DNA of 64,000 nt from Jaapia argillacea MUCL 33604 (GCA_000697665.1 KL197714.1:1226049-1290048); one strand, 5' to 3'; numbered from the stretch's first letter, positions 24,485 to 36,560 are shown. Notes: generated by a model not told the origin, from the letters alone. Numbers and translations: made by a program.

Positions 24485-25500
24485 ATGGGTTCGGCCAAAG
24501 TCAAAGTGGTCGATCCGACCTTCGTACCATCCATTCTGTCTTTGGCCAGAGGGATTTGTGCCATGCATACCCACATTCACCACAAGTATTCTTGATCAGA
24601 CTCTCAACGTCAAACGGCTCCGAGCAAATTCAGAACGGTAAAAGGTAAAATCCGTCCTTCGTACCTCCACGTCGTAATCTCATCTCAGTCTTTGGCCAGA
24701 GGGATTTGTGCCATACCCATACCCACATTCACCACCAGCGTTCTTGATCAGAGTCTCCCCAGCGCCAAACGGTTCCGGCCAGGGGTGAAACTGTAAATCC
24801 ATCCTTCGTACCTTCGCGCCACGCTTAACCTCGCCTCTTTCTTTGGTCAGAGGGATTTGTGCCATACCCGCATTCGCCACCAGTGTTCTTGATTGGAGTC
24901 TACCCACCGCTAAACGGCTCCGGAGAAGAAAAAAACCGTAAGTCCATCGTTCGTGTCTTCGGACCACACTTAACCTCGCCTCTTTCTTTGGTCAGAGGGA
25001 TTTGTGCCGTACCTACATTCGCCACCAATGTTCTTGATCGAAGCCTCCCCATCGCCAAACGGCGCCGGAGAAGAAAACCGTAAATCCATCCTTCGTGTCT
25101 TCAAACCACACTTAACCTCGTCTCTCTTTCTTTGGTCAGAGGGATTTGTGCCATACCCATATTCACCCAGCATCCATCGGCTCCGGGCGGGTTCAAAACG
25201 GTAAATCTATCCTTCGCACCATCATCCCACCTCTGTCATCGCTGGAGGGATTTATGCTATACCCACACCCCCCACAAGTGTTCTTGATCGGACTCTCCTC
25301 AACACCAAATGACTTCGGAAACATGCAAAACGGTAAAATCATCCTTCGCATCTTCGCAACATAATCTCACCTTTGTCATTACCAGAGGGATTTGCGTCGT
25401 GTCCACAATTACCACGCTCGTTCCTGATCGGACTTTCCACCGCCCAAGAGGTATCCCAGATTGACAACGGTGAGACTCGCCCTGAGCAGCTTCTCATAGG
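24485..25500. repeat. Tandem array of ~145-bp units resembling exon plus intron
   Basis: Seven units start with an (A)GAGGGATTT word at 24548, 24698, 24849, 24994, 25138, 25244 and 25384. Spacings are 150, 151, 145, 144, 106 and 140. A partial unit precedes them from about 24485. Each unit carries GTGCCATACCCACATTC-like sequence, TTCTTGATC, an AAACGGCTCCGG-like word, a GTAAAT/GTAAGT donor-like site, CCTTCG, and a pyrimidine-rich CTTTGGTCAG acceptor-like end. The plus-strand reading of the non-intron half gives a repeated peptide around EGFVPYPHSPPVFLIG. In the unit at 24851..24937 the putative exon is 87 nt, and at 24996..25079 it is 84 nt, both multiples of three. Other units have shifts, and the unit from 24700 has an in-frame stop. 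It is either a minisatellite or a decaying array of duplicated exons. Confidence 0.85.
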
Positions 25501-28200
25501 TTCCTGGATACCAAGGAAGCTCAAGTTGAGGAAGAGACATTTGCGGCCGGATCACGTGACTCGCGTACCGTGTCTGGTTGGACGGGCGCACTTTGGATGC
25601 CACCAGAAACTGGGTCCAGTCGAACACAGAAGCGCGCCCTTGGACAAGTGACTGATGTATTTGGAGGCGACTTCCCGATTACAGTTACGTCGCGTCTACG
25701 AGCAGGAATAACACGCTTCGGAATCAGATACCTGGGATCCTGTTCCGCCGCCAGTCTCACCACCAATTGCACAACCTAGAGACACAAGTCATCCATTGGA
25801 GATTCGGCGACGGGGTGGGGAGGAACATCGTTCTGGTAGTAGGTGGGAAGTGGGAAGGGTCGATAATGTCGGTGAGTAATATCTGGATGTGAGGCATGTG
25901 AAATGATTCGATGATGTATGGTGCTTGTTTCATAGTTCTTGGCGGGCGATACAGGCCTCCCAAGTCGCTTGTGGAGCACTGGCTGGGGAAACGACAGACG
26001 ACAGGCATGGCTGGTCTCGAACCTCCGCAGTTCTGCCATACGACGCTGCCAGCGCAGGCGTCGACGGAGGGTATGGGAGCCTGCGAAGGTTGTTTGATCA
26101 GTTAGGTGGTCTTTGGCGTCGCAATCAGGCATGCACTTGTCCTTCAACCCCATCACCCAACATGACCCTCTTTCACCACAGGACCAGCTCTGACCGTCGT
26201 TCAAGTCGAAAGTGTGGATTCACTCACCCGTCGAACCAAGTCATCAACAGATTGTACCACACCCTGCCTTGCTGTGCATTTCGCCATCACCGGTGACCTC
26301 GCACCAGACCATTGGATAGGAGGCGAGGAGGGGCACGGTTAGCCAGACACGATCCATCGTATTAACGATTGTCCATTGGACAAACGGACGGACCTACCAT
26401 AACGGATCCGAAATCCGTTTCCCCGACTCGCGCCATCCTGCCACCATCCTCGCCCCATCGACTTCGCAATATCGGTTGCCCAGAGGACCCTTGATGTACG
26501 CAGGCAACTCCCTTCAGTCCCATCACTCACCTTTCATTGTTCCCCCTTCTTTTCATTTCGACTAACGAGTCGGTCCGCGAAGCCTAACCAACCTGCGCAG
26601 TGACTCTGACAGAACTAAGGAAGAAGTACAGAGCCTCTCTCGGCCATCATCGTGAAACAGTTCAGAAGCAGGTGTGTCTGGGGTGGACAGTGGGTCATGT
26701 GGACGGGGTATGCACTCGGTCGAATTCCAAATCATAGATAAGAAGTGTTGGTGAAGTTGTGGTTTGATGATTGACTCCAGGGACGAGATCGCTTTATTGC
26801 ACGTTTGCTTGACCGAAACTCTAATTTTTCTTGGTTGCCTCGAGGCTTCAGGCCTCTTGAAGGATCTGCGGCCCTGGGCAAGGCGAACTCGGTTCGCCCA
26901 CTGTGGTGGCATGGGCTTGGGGTGTGAAGGTGGGTTTGTTTTTTTTGCTATACGCCAACTGGTTATCCATTCATCCGGGATATCCATCGATATCGATTCA
27001 TTCACAGGTTTACCGTCCACCACTACGGTAGCTCGAGGAGAGAGTTTTTAGCTCGAGGGAACATAAGGCCAAGAATACGACGCCAGGAACGCCGTCCCAG
27101 AATCAACAACCCCGTTTACTCAGCGCGATCTTTGGACAGAATAGGATACGACGCAAATGGTGGCAGAGTTGCCACATCCATTCTTGTTCGTTCTTCGAAC
27201 TCCAACGCGCATGTGTTTTGGCGGGAAATGAAGAACTTCGGGATGACGAATGCGTATTCGGAAATGATGGAGTGATCCGCTGAAGATCTAAAGTTGGGAG
27301 ATGGGATCTCATGGGCCCCTTATCGCGGGAGTCGTGCGCGCGCCGCGGGTGGGCGTTGCGGAGGATGGGGGTGAGTGTTCTGACTGACAGCGGCGCTCTT
27401 CCTTGCCATGCCTTCCGAGGTCAATACCCATTCCGTCTCAATATCACCTCGACGACCATAAACAATGATGGAAATTTTTGCTCGTACGACCTCGAAGCCC
27501 ACGAGCACGATGGCACAAGTGACCGAAGAAAGCCGAACCGGGGGTATGGGCCCGACTGGGTCTTCCAGAGGTGCTGTTTCGGCATTGCATCGGGCGTTGT
27601 TGCCATCCCTGAAACCTTGCGTTCTCCTGTCGATGGGATATCCAAATTGTAGGTGGGCTGTATCGATCTCAAGGAATCCATTCGGAAGCCGTTACGCTCA
27701 ACCGTCGTATCGTCCCGAAGCTGTGGACGTGACGACCCGAGAAAGTACTAGCTAAGTTCTTGTTGCAGGAGTGTTGGAAGTATGATTGACGTCCTCTGTG
27801 ATGGAATTGCGAGGCAATGTTCTGCGCCCTCGCGTGATTGCGGGTCGGTGAATGGACTTGGGTTGTGGTTCAAGCTTGAAGCTGGTGCGGAAAGTGGGGC
27901 CGGCTTTTCAAGTGTAAATCAGGAATTCGGTATAGAATACATCCGAGCTCTGATGGAGACTATTTCGGGAAGTGTGCGTGACTGAATGGAGCACGAGGGT
28001 AGCGAAAAAGACCGAACTCATGACGGCCAAGTGATAGTGTCATTTGGCGTGGTTGTGTACTGAACGCCAGCGCTTGGTTGTGACTATTTTGCAAGGATTT
28101 GTGGAGAAGTTCTGGTGGTGTTACAGCAGGCGGTGAGTAGGAAGTGTGCCTGAGAGCATCGGGGGATCTAGAATGTGCCAGGAACGGGTTGATGGAGCAG
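25501..28200. other. Stretch without a recognised gene
   Basis: About 2.7 kb with several medium-length frames on both strands (for example 26562..27023 minus, 25776..26204 minus, 27465..27755 plus). None shows a family motif or joins to a neighbour through plausible introns. A CACGTG inside TCACGTGA at 25552..25559 is present. This may be decayed sequence next to the repeat array. Confidence 0.45.
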
Positions 28201-28210
28201 AAGGAGTGCC

Positions 28211-28367
28211 GGATAAGGGAAGAGTGAAGATAAGGGTGCTCGCCCTCATTGGATGATAAGGATTTCGCTATCTCCTCTATCTGTGAGAGTTTGACTTGGC
28301 ATATCCACAGCATCGACAAATGTCAGCATCTAGAGACAGCGTGGAAAGTTTACCAGGCCCTTTATCA
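28211..28367. promoter_or_regulatory. Cluster of GATA-factor sites before the ammonium transporter
   Basis: Five HGATAR matches fall within about 140 bp: AGATAA 28228..28233, TGATAA 28254..28259, AGATAG on the other strand at 28268..28273 and 28277..28282, and TGATAA on the other strand at 28362..28367. GGATAA at 28211 is a near match. The transporter ATG is at 28467. In fungi such sites bind AreA/Nit2-type nitrogen regulators. Confidence 0.65.
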
Positions 28368-28466
28368 GTCGCAGCTTCCGAGCCTTCTTTCCCTCCTTCT
28401 TTCAGTACACTCCAAGTGTCTCTCCCTACCCCTACAATACGCCTCGTTGCGTTTTAACTCGGCGTC

Positions 28467-30265
28467 ATGGTCAACGTTACCTACGACGCATGTGAGTCTC
28501 CTATCCATCCTCTGTCCATTCCCAGTCCACTCATCTTTTTCTGTTCATTTTTGCGATTTTTTCTAGCCGGATCCCTTAACTGGTATGATCCCTCGACAGG
28601 GCAGACCGTCGTTTACCAGCAGGGTGACATCGCCTGGGTCCTCTGTGGCACCGCCCTCGTCATGATCATGACACCAGGTGTCGGTTACTTCTATTCAGGT
28701 CTCCTGAGGCGGAAGAACGCACTTAATATGATCTACCTGTCTATGATGACCCTTGCCATGGTCTCATTCCAATGGTTTTTCTGGGGTTTCTCACTCGCCT
28801 TCTCCGACACCGGTTCAGCCTTCATTGGTAATCTCGACTACTTCGGTCTCAAAGGCGTTCTCGAGAAACCCTCCATCGGCAGTCCCCGCATCCCCTCCAT
28901 CGCTTTCTGCGTCTACCAGCTCATGTTCGCGGCCATCACACCCATGCTCGCCCTCGGTGCCTTCGCAGAACGATCCAAACTCGGTCCTTTACTCGTTTTC
29001 GTCTTCGTCTGGTCCACCATCGTTTATGATCCCATCGCTTGCTGGACATGGAACTCCAACGGGTGGGCGTTCAAGATGGGTGGTTTGGATTTCGCAGGAG
29101 GAACTCCCGTCCATATCTCATCCGGTACTGCCGCTTTGGCCATCTCCATCTACCTTGGCAAGAGGAGGGGCTATGGTACTGAGAGGTTGGCATATAAGCC
29201 CCATAACACCACATACGTGATTTTGGGCACCGTCTTCCTGTGGTTCGGTTGGTTCGGCTTCAACGGTGGTAGTGCCTTGAGCGCCAACCTGAGGGCCATC
29301 CAAGCTTGCATTGTCACCAACTTGGCTGCTTCCGTCGGTGGACTGACCTGGATGCTCTGGGTAAGCCTGCCATCGTTATAGACACGCTCAGTACTGACTT
29401 GCTTGGTGTGCATAGGATTGGCGTCTCGAGCGCAAGTGGTCCGCTGTTGGTTTCTGCTCCGGTGCCGTCGCTGGTCTCGTTGCCATCACCCCCGGCTCAG
29501 GTTTCGTCGGTTCCCGTACGCACCTTGCCCCCTTTACTGTCTGTTCGTTAGCTCATTGATCTTCCTTTCAGCCGCTGCCGTTTGCTTCGGTGTCATGGCT
29601 GGTACCGTCTGCAATTTTGCCACCCAGCTCAAGTTCGTCTTCGGCTATGATGATTGCCTGGATGTCAGTCACATTTCCCAACTCTGCTCGCTCTCAGCCG
29701 TTCACATCCCTAATGCCGCCTTTTTTCCTCCGCTAGATCTTCGCCTCTCACGGTATCGGTGGTATGGTCGGCAACATATTAACTGCCTTCTTCGCCCAAT
29801 CCTCCGTCGCCGAGTTCGACGGTATGACTGCTATTCCCGGAGGTTGGCTCGACCGCCACTGGGTGCAGCTCGGTTATCAACTCGCTGACTCTACATCTGG
29901 TTTCGCTTACTCTTTCGTCATGACCGTAAGCCCCTCCCTCTTCCTACTCTTAACTCTCCCACTCACATTTCTCCCTTACGTAGACCATCATCCTCTGGAT
30001 CATGCACTTCATCCCCGGCATGCGTCTGCGCTGCTCTGAAGAGGCCGAGATCCTCGGTATCGATGATGCCGAGATGGGCGAGTTCGCGTACGACTATGTT
30101 GGCATCGAGGCTGAGATTGGTCCTGGTGGACAACCCGAGTACGCTGAAGACCACGGTCCCAACGCTACTTCAGGTGGACGTGAACCTCGTCATTCCATGA
30201 CTCAAGTCCGCCCAGCAGCGAGCTCGGATGGTAGCGTCGTGGAGAAGGAGAGGTCGGCGGTTTGA
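28467..30265 (+). CDS. AMT: Ammonium transporter, Amt/Mep family
   Basis: Six exons: 28467..28491, 28567..29360, 29416..29515, 29572..29663, 29737..29925, 29984..30265 (493 aa). It is a plasma-membrane channel-like carrier for ammonium with about 11 membrane spans. The first span region holds GDIAWVLCGTALVMIMTPGV, the Amt signature start. Conserved Asp163 (VYDP) follows. The twin pore histidines are His191 (PVHISSG) and His342 (SHGIGGMVGN). The cytosolic tail after MRLRCSEEAEILGIDDAEMGEF is the conserved coupling helix region. The last ~60 residues are variable and Ser/Glu-rich. The first exon encodes only eight residues plus one base. Upstream GATA sites suggest nitrogen repression. The next gene in the same direction is a copper amine oxidase, whose reaction produces ammonium. 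Confidence 0.96.
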
Positions 30266-31334
30266 GCAGGGTTGTTCATCCTAGATGTTCTGAGCTTGAG
30301 GGTCGTTTTTGGATGAGAATGATGTGGTGAAAATTGCATAGTTCGTTTTAAGTTTCCAATTCCATTCGTTATTCTCCCCCTCCACCCACCATCTCTCCTG
30401 GTTACCCTCTTGTTGTTGTCTCCATCATCGTCGGTATATAAGTGTTTTTTTTTTCGAGTAGTTTTTTTTAGTCACATCCGCATTATGCTTTTTTACACGA
30501 AGTTTGTTGTTGGTGGACCGTAATCCAGGAGCAATATGTACGACCAAGGATTCTCAATAGAAGGATCTTTAATGGCAGATACCGCATTGCACCTACAAAC
30601 CTACCAGGGTGCACATCGGACTTCGGGCCGGCGCATATACTCGGAAACAACTGAGAGCTTTGAACGACTCGTCGACTCCTCGAAATTAAAGTTGGTAGTG
30701 AGCAATCCTTTCACGATCATGCATATGTAGAACATGCACATACTGCACTCAGCCAGTCCATCGTGCCGATGGATGGCTTCGGGACTCTTCCGTCCGGAAT
30801 CCGAGCAAATACACCGTGGCGAACTGTGGCTCTCATCTCCGGTCCCCGTACTCAGCGATATCAGAACCGTATTTTTGTTACAACCACGAGCCACCGGTAA
30901 CCGCCAGGAAAATCTATTCTCTCAGACAATCTCCACTTGTCTCCCCTTCTTTCCGACCTGGCTTGCGGTTCTGCGAAGTTGGAGCGTTCGATTTCGGAGG
31001 CCACGGATCGTGTCTTTCGCATATTCGAATCTCTGGTCTGGTCGGGGGCCGTCGCCAGTGTTACTGCAGTTGTCAACGCCTGGCAGAGTTATTCCCTAGT
31101 TTGTTATCTGTATATCATGGAGGTGCGGAAGATGTACGTTCTCCTTCGCGCTTCTTGATCTGCTCACCACTCGGGTCCTTGACAGCGCCTGTGTATTTCT
31201 GTCCACAATCCGCACCTCTGCACGTTCTGACGATTGCTAAATATACCATATAATGCGCTCATTATCTGGGGCACCGATTCTGGGTTGTTCAACCCGATCT
31301 CTGGTCCTCTACGCTTGTCGCGCTGATATCGTCA
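30266..31334. other. Region between transporter and amine oxidase
   Basis: Contains the transporter 3' flank with two T-rich runs near 30447-30470 and then the amine oxidase promoter. AGATAA matches on the minus strand lie at 31104..31109 and 31262..31267, within 231 bp of the amine oxidase ATG. No other gene is supported. Confidence 0.45.
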
Positions 31335-34300
31335 ATGAAGCGGGTATTTGGGATACTTACTATCATCATCGGGCTTGTCACTTTGACCTTCGTTGAGGCA
31401 CGCCCGAAAGCCAAAGGTCCGCGAAGGTGGCGCCCAGAAACCCGGCGCCCGCATAGCAAGCGTACCTATGAGGTTCCTGGAGCCCCAGCTGTGACGGCAC
31501 CCTATCCTAATATCTGGAGCGCGTTATCAAACGATGAAGCTGCAAGCGTCATCCAATTCTTGCATTGTCAACCCGAGTTGAATTTGACGGCCGCGGCGAA
31601 CGCCACCAGGTCAGTGCTCTCCACTCTTTGATCGGTGCTCGAGAGCTAAGCTCTGGACAGTTGGGACAATCAAATCACCGTTGTTGATACTTTGACGCCC
31701 AACAAGACTGATGTATTGCCTTTTCTCACTGGGGAGGGACCGGAGCCGGAGAGATGGGCAAAGGCTGTTTTGATGTTTGGTGCTACAGATGAACCTTATA
31801 TCCAAGACTTTGCAGTTGGACCGTTACCGGTCTCTGAACAGACAACTTATTCGCCTTTGAACTATGCCAGTACGAAGGGGATTGCGATGCAGAGGGACTA
31901 TGATGCTGATCAGGATCTCACTTATGAGCTAATGGTACGTTTCTCGCGTTCGTTACTGCGTTTAATGGCGGCTAACCATTCACAGACCAATATCAGCACT
32001 TCGATATCTGATATCCTCCTTGACTTATTGAATGGCGTTCGTATGAATTTGTCCCTTCGACTCCGATGCCGACTGATAATTCATCTCGTGACAGACCGCG
32101 TATGGCTATGACAATGACACGTTGAGTAAGGACGTTGCTCCGTACCGTGTCTGCATACACTTACCGTAGGGTGAACGATAGCTATCTGGGGCATCGATCC
32201 TATTTGGCACGAAGATGGACGAATTGTGCAGTGGGTTCAATACTGGGCCATCCCTCAAACGATTTTCGATGGCGAAACGCTGCTACCTGAGGGACTGTAC
32301 TTCAAAATTGGTGGGTACTGACTGACGATATCGCGCCTACTCCGCTCATCCACAAATCCAGATACGACGGGCCGTGACCCAAGCGGATGGGGTCTGATCG
32401 GATGGCTCTACAATGGTGTCTACTGTATGTTCAAAGCGAGGTGCTCACTACCTTGTGAAAGCTAATCCCGGTAATTCTCAGACAACTCTACCGAAGCCTT
32501 CCGAGCTGCGTGGTCGTCTCCCGGATTCGAAAAGTTGTTGCCCAATGTCGAAGGTTCCTGGATTAGCACCGATTTCACCGGAGAAGCTCTTCCATACGAA
32601 GAACAGCCCCCTCCGATGCTCATTCAGCCTGATGGTCAACCGAGGTTCGCCGTCGATACCGGAGCACAGTACATCGAGTGGAGTCAGCTCCGTCCACTTC
32701 ATCCAGCTTGAGTCCATCCTGACATTGTCTTATCCAGTGGACTTTTCATTCTACATCTCGTTCAACCGGGACACTGGTATGAGATTGTATAATGTGGAGT
32801 ATAAAGGCGACCGAATCTTGTATGAGATTGGTTTGGAGGAGGCTATTGCCCATTATGCAGGTGGGTCGATTTCATTCACTGACCCTTCTGTGCTAAATCG
32901 GTTTTGTTACTATAGGAAACGATCCTGTTCAATCTGGAACCGCATATCTTGACAGTGTAAGTCCCATTTACCTATCTTGAGCATCTCGACCAATACGATT
33001 GGCGATCTGGCCATAGTTCTACGGCTTTGGTCCATATGCGTTTGAACTTCTTCCTGGATACGATTGCCCCGTCTACGCTACATTCTTGAACTCAACGTTC
33101 CACGTAACGGAACTCTCGAAGACGCACCCTGGCTCGTAAGCTGGAATTACCAAACGTCACCACAGGGCTACCATTGACGTCTCCTGGCAGAATCTGTGTA
33201 TTCGAAGCTGACATGACCTATCTGTAAGTGAGACGTCTTTTATACGACATTAGGTCTTAACATCCGCCTTATTCACCGATGATATAGAATTCAACGCCAT
33301 TCCAATATGAATTACCTCTCCACCACGAAGAATATCGCCCTCATCGTTCGATCAGTGTCCACCGTGGGCAATTACGATTACAATGTATGTCTCGGGCCTG
33401 AGTCTAAATTTTCCCCTCTTACACCATACCTCAGTTCGACTATACATTCTATCTTGATGGCAGCGTCGAGGTACGTAGTCATACTTTGGCAGACAAGAAT
33501 GTATACATATCATCAGTTCCAGGTTACCGTACGCGCTTCGGGTTATATTCAATCCGCGTACTATGCTCAGAATGAAGGATATGGTCCGTGCTCGTTCCTG
33601 ATCATTGACCTTCTCTTTTATGATGGATACCGCTTCAGGCTACAGGATTCACGACAGCCTAAGTGGCTCTATGCACGATCATTGCCTCAACTTCAAAGCG
33701 GATATAGACATCTTAGGCACTGCGAACTCCTTTGCTCAGCACGCGATTGTACCTGTTGATGTCAAGTATCCTTGGTCAAACACTACTCGGTCCACAATGC
33801 AGCTGCAGCGATCTTATCTGGCCAGCGAGGATGAAAGCAAACTGGTGAGGTTGTTCCCAATTACCCTGGTCCACCTGACCTCATACGCCACAAAGATGTG
33901 GCCAGACAACAACCAAGTATTCTACATCGTCGAGAATCAGAACGCGACGAACAAGTATGGGGAGCCCAGAGGTTACCGTATTATGCCTTGTAGGTTCATC
34001 AGTTTGCTGCCTGCGTAGTTCCCGTTCTCACCGTATATCTCCCACCAGCATCTGGAGGAGGAATGCGCTTGACTATCCAGAACAGCTCGAATCTCATCAA
34101 TTCGCAAAACTTCGCCACACATCAGCTCTACGTCACCAAGCAGAAGGACACTGAGGTGAGCACTGTCGCAATTAGGCCGCATGGAATTTACTGATGACAA
34201 AGTCAGCCCCGTGCCGCACACGCTAACAACGATTACGATGTCGCCAACCCGTGAGTTTTGGTTCAGTAGAGAGACGATCTCTGACCGCGGATCCCAGAAT

Positions 34301-35024
34301 TGTAGACTTCAATGCCTTTTTCAATGGGGAGTCTTTGGAGCAAGAAGATCTGTGAGTCTCTTCGCCCATATATGCTGAAGTCACCTGGGACTGAAGCTAC
34401 TGTAGCGTCCTGTACGTCTTTCCGTTCCCACGCAAACCATCCGAAGTCGACTTTATCCATTGATTTCATTAGGTGGTTCAATCTTGGCATGCACCACGTC
34501 CCCCACACCGGGGATCTCCCCAATGTAAGCCAGTCGTCTCGTGATAAATGTAGTTTGTCGGAATAATTCGACATTAGACTGTCTTCACGACCGCGCAATC
34601 TAGCGTCGTCATCACGCCTCACAACTATCTCGAGATGGACCCTTCACGACAGAGCAGACAGCAGGTCCGAGTTGATTACTCAAACACGGACGGTGTAACG
34701 GATGTGGAAACTTTTGGTGCTGAATTCCCTGAAGGGACCTTTGATTTGGTCGGTGACATCATCTGGCCCTCCCGCAGATCACTGACGAGGGGCTTGCTGT
34801 CACAGAGCTCGCAACAGCCTGATTTCTACGCATATGAAGGTGATATCGCCGTTCGCAAGTTCCCTTACGACCGTGAGTCATCCATGATCTCTACAATATC
34901 ACTGCTGACTGTCCCCTCCGTCTTTAGCCACACACCCCTTCAACGACAGTAAGCTTTTATTTGCATCAACTCGAGTAGCAAGCATCGTCCTGACATATCC
35001 TCACCAGCTGAGTCCATCGTTTAA
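31335..35024 (+). CDS. Secreted copper amine oxidase (TPQ enzyme)
   Basis: Twenty-four exons, 809 aa: 31335..31609, 31661..31934, 31986..32036, 32095..32125, 32182..32310, 32362..32424, 32482..32682, 32738..32860, 32916..32956, 33017..33135, 33191..33223, 33288..33384, 33435..33470, 33523..33583, 33639..33844, 33896..33989, 34049..34155, 34207..34250, 34298..34351, 34406..34411, 34473..34524, 34578..34872, 34928..34948, 35008..35024. It oxidises primary amines to aldehyde, NH4+ and H2O2. Residues 1-22 form a signal peptide, so it is secreted. The cofactor tyrosine is Tyr476 in NYDY. The probable catalytic base is Asp395 (YLDSFYGFG). Copper ligands are His524/His526 (MHDHC) and a His in LGMHHVPH. 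N-glycosylation sequons are frequent. Exon 20 is only 6 nt (CGTCCT), yet it restores DLVLWFNLGMHH. All residues needed for activity are present. Confidence 0.93.
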
Positions 35025-35316
35025 GAACACAGACGAGCCAATCGGCTGTCGGAGGAGCAGAGTACCATACCGTCGACAAGAACAAATGTATGGAACTGAT
35101 TTCAAACTGACTTAGATCTTGAGTCAAGTTACAACAGGAGTCGACGGGCACAGCAACACATCAAAGTGTGATCGCCGAGATAACAGAGGTGACAGTAGAA
35201 TCAGCCAATGAGTTCAGGACCATACACTTCCTCCGCCGTGACAAGAGGACCACGTCGAAGTGTTGACTCATCTAGTGGCAGAATGAATTTGAGGTAGCAG
35301 ATTAGAAAGAGAGTTA

Positions 35317-36560
35317 TTACATACGGATCCACACAGACACAAGCTGCGACAATCTGAAGAGATCCCGTTCTCGAACCCCCTTGCAACGGTTGAGAACGAC
35401 TTTCGACATCGTCGCCTCTCTCCGACGAACGAACTGCAAAGGGCCTTGCCGGTTATACCACGCACGTCGTGGAACTCCAGTTGCTTAAGCAAGGACCAAT
35501 TGGGTTTCTGATTTCCTGTGGTCAAAATATCATCGGTGACGTTGCATTTGTCGAACACCAGGATCATGTCTATTCGGGGAAAATCTTGAAATAGAACCTG
35601 GAAAGAGGATGGGAGCCACGATATGCCAACTAGAGCAACTTTCTGTAGTCGATGGCATCGCTTAGCGAGTATGGAGAATATATCATCTTCAAAGGGGTGA
35701 GACTCTTCAACATTGCTACCATCGAGTCTGATGGAGCGAAGGGCAGGAGCATCGATGCACACCAATATATCTGCTCCAATGCTCGGAGTGGTGATATCGA
35801 TGGAGCGAAGGCGGGGGAGGAATATGAGGGGCTGAGGTGTTGGTCGGAATTCCCAGACCGGTTTACCATGATTGTAATGAAAGTGTTCCAGGAGAGGACA
35901 GTTTCGCAGTATATCCAGCATGGTCTTTCCACCGTAGTTCGGTACGTTGCTCTCGCCTATGAGACACCGTCGGTCCGCCGAAAAGCGAAGGGTGGTGAGG
36001 GTGGTGAGGATGTGAGATTTGGGTGAGGGGAAAATGTGAGGGGGGGAAGGTGACCTCTGCTAGGCGAGGACAAAGTTGGAACGCGGCTGGAGACAACATG
36101 GCACACTCCCCCTTGGTTGAGGAATGTGGTACCACCAAGACCGATTTCTCAATCGAAGGAGCCGGCGTAGTCAAGAAAAACTCACAGATCGCCGTTAATT
36201 GGCGTTCATCGTTGTGTACTATGTCCAGAGACTTCATCCTACCGATGTGGCGCTTCAGCAGGAAGATAGTGGGTCGCACCTCCCAGGAGAACATATCAAG
36301 CGTTGGGTTGGCGATACGAACGGTGAGGGAAGGTCTCGAGAGCGGAAGAGACGTTTGTCGAGGCGGGGGATGTTCCTGAAGTCCTCCAGCCAGGCGAGTG
36401 AGATATTGGTCTAAAGTTGAGGGTTCTTCTCTATCATATCGCGCCACATACGACATACGATCATCAGGTCTGTCATATGAACGTCGCCAAACCCCTGATA
36501 ATGGAGGAATACCTCATTCAAAAGTTCAACGGGGAGGATAAGATATGTTCGGTGGTTGGG
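35317..36560 (-). pseudogene. Decayed F-box/LRR gene
   Basis: Minus-strand pieces read as one F-box protein broken several times. The F-box starts near 36536 (LPVELLNEVF, then LMIVCRMWRDMIEKNPQL). The next codon, where F-box proteins have Trp (LWT), is TAG at 36411..36413, followed in frame by TNISLAWL. Another frame takes over near 36330 (LTVRIANPTLDMFSW). A shift near 36020 leads to RFSADRRCLIGESNV and TMLDILRNCPLLEHF. A last shift near 35440 leads to the C-terminus (MSKVVLNRCKGVRE...). The LRR-like body is otherwise well preserved. An alternative is a 46-nt intron starting GTATGT and ending CTTTAG, which would remove the stop, but it would also delete the conserved F-box helix. F-box proteins choose substrates for SCF ubiquitin ligases. 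Sequencing errors are possible but would need to be multiple. Confidence 0.7.

Noticed and set aside
24680-25173. Minus-strand repeat protein across the tandem array
   Set aside because: Open minus frames exist, but they break between units, and the splice-like signals and better peptide conservation are on the plus strand.
25552-25559. TCACGTGA as a sulfur-control site for CYS3
   Set aside because: It is more than 2 kb from the CYS3 start with a repeat array between, and a single palindrome is weak evidence.
26010-26040. tRNA-like GGTTCGA box on the minus strand
   Set aside because: The flanking bases do not form a T-stem and no matching D-arm or acceptor stem is present.
26562-27023. 153-codon minus frame as a gene
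   Set aside because: No recognisable domain, no partner exon and no promoter signal; left as unassigned sequence.
36411-36456. 46-nt intron (GTATGT...CTTTAG) that would remove the F-box stop
   Set aside because: It would delete the conserved VCRMWRDMI helix of the F-box, and the later frameshifts would remain. A nonsense mutation fits better.
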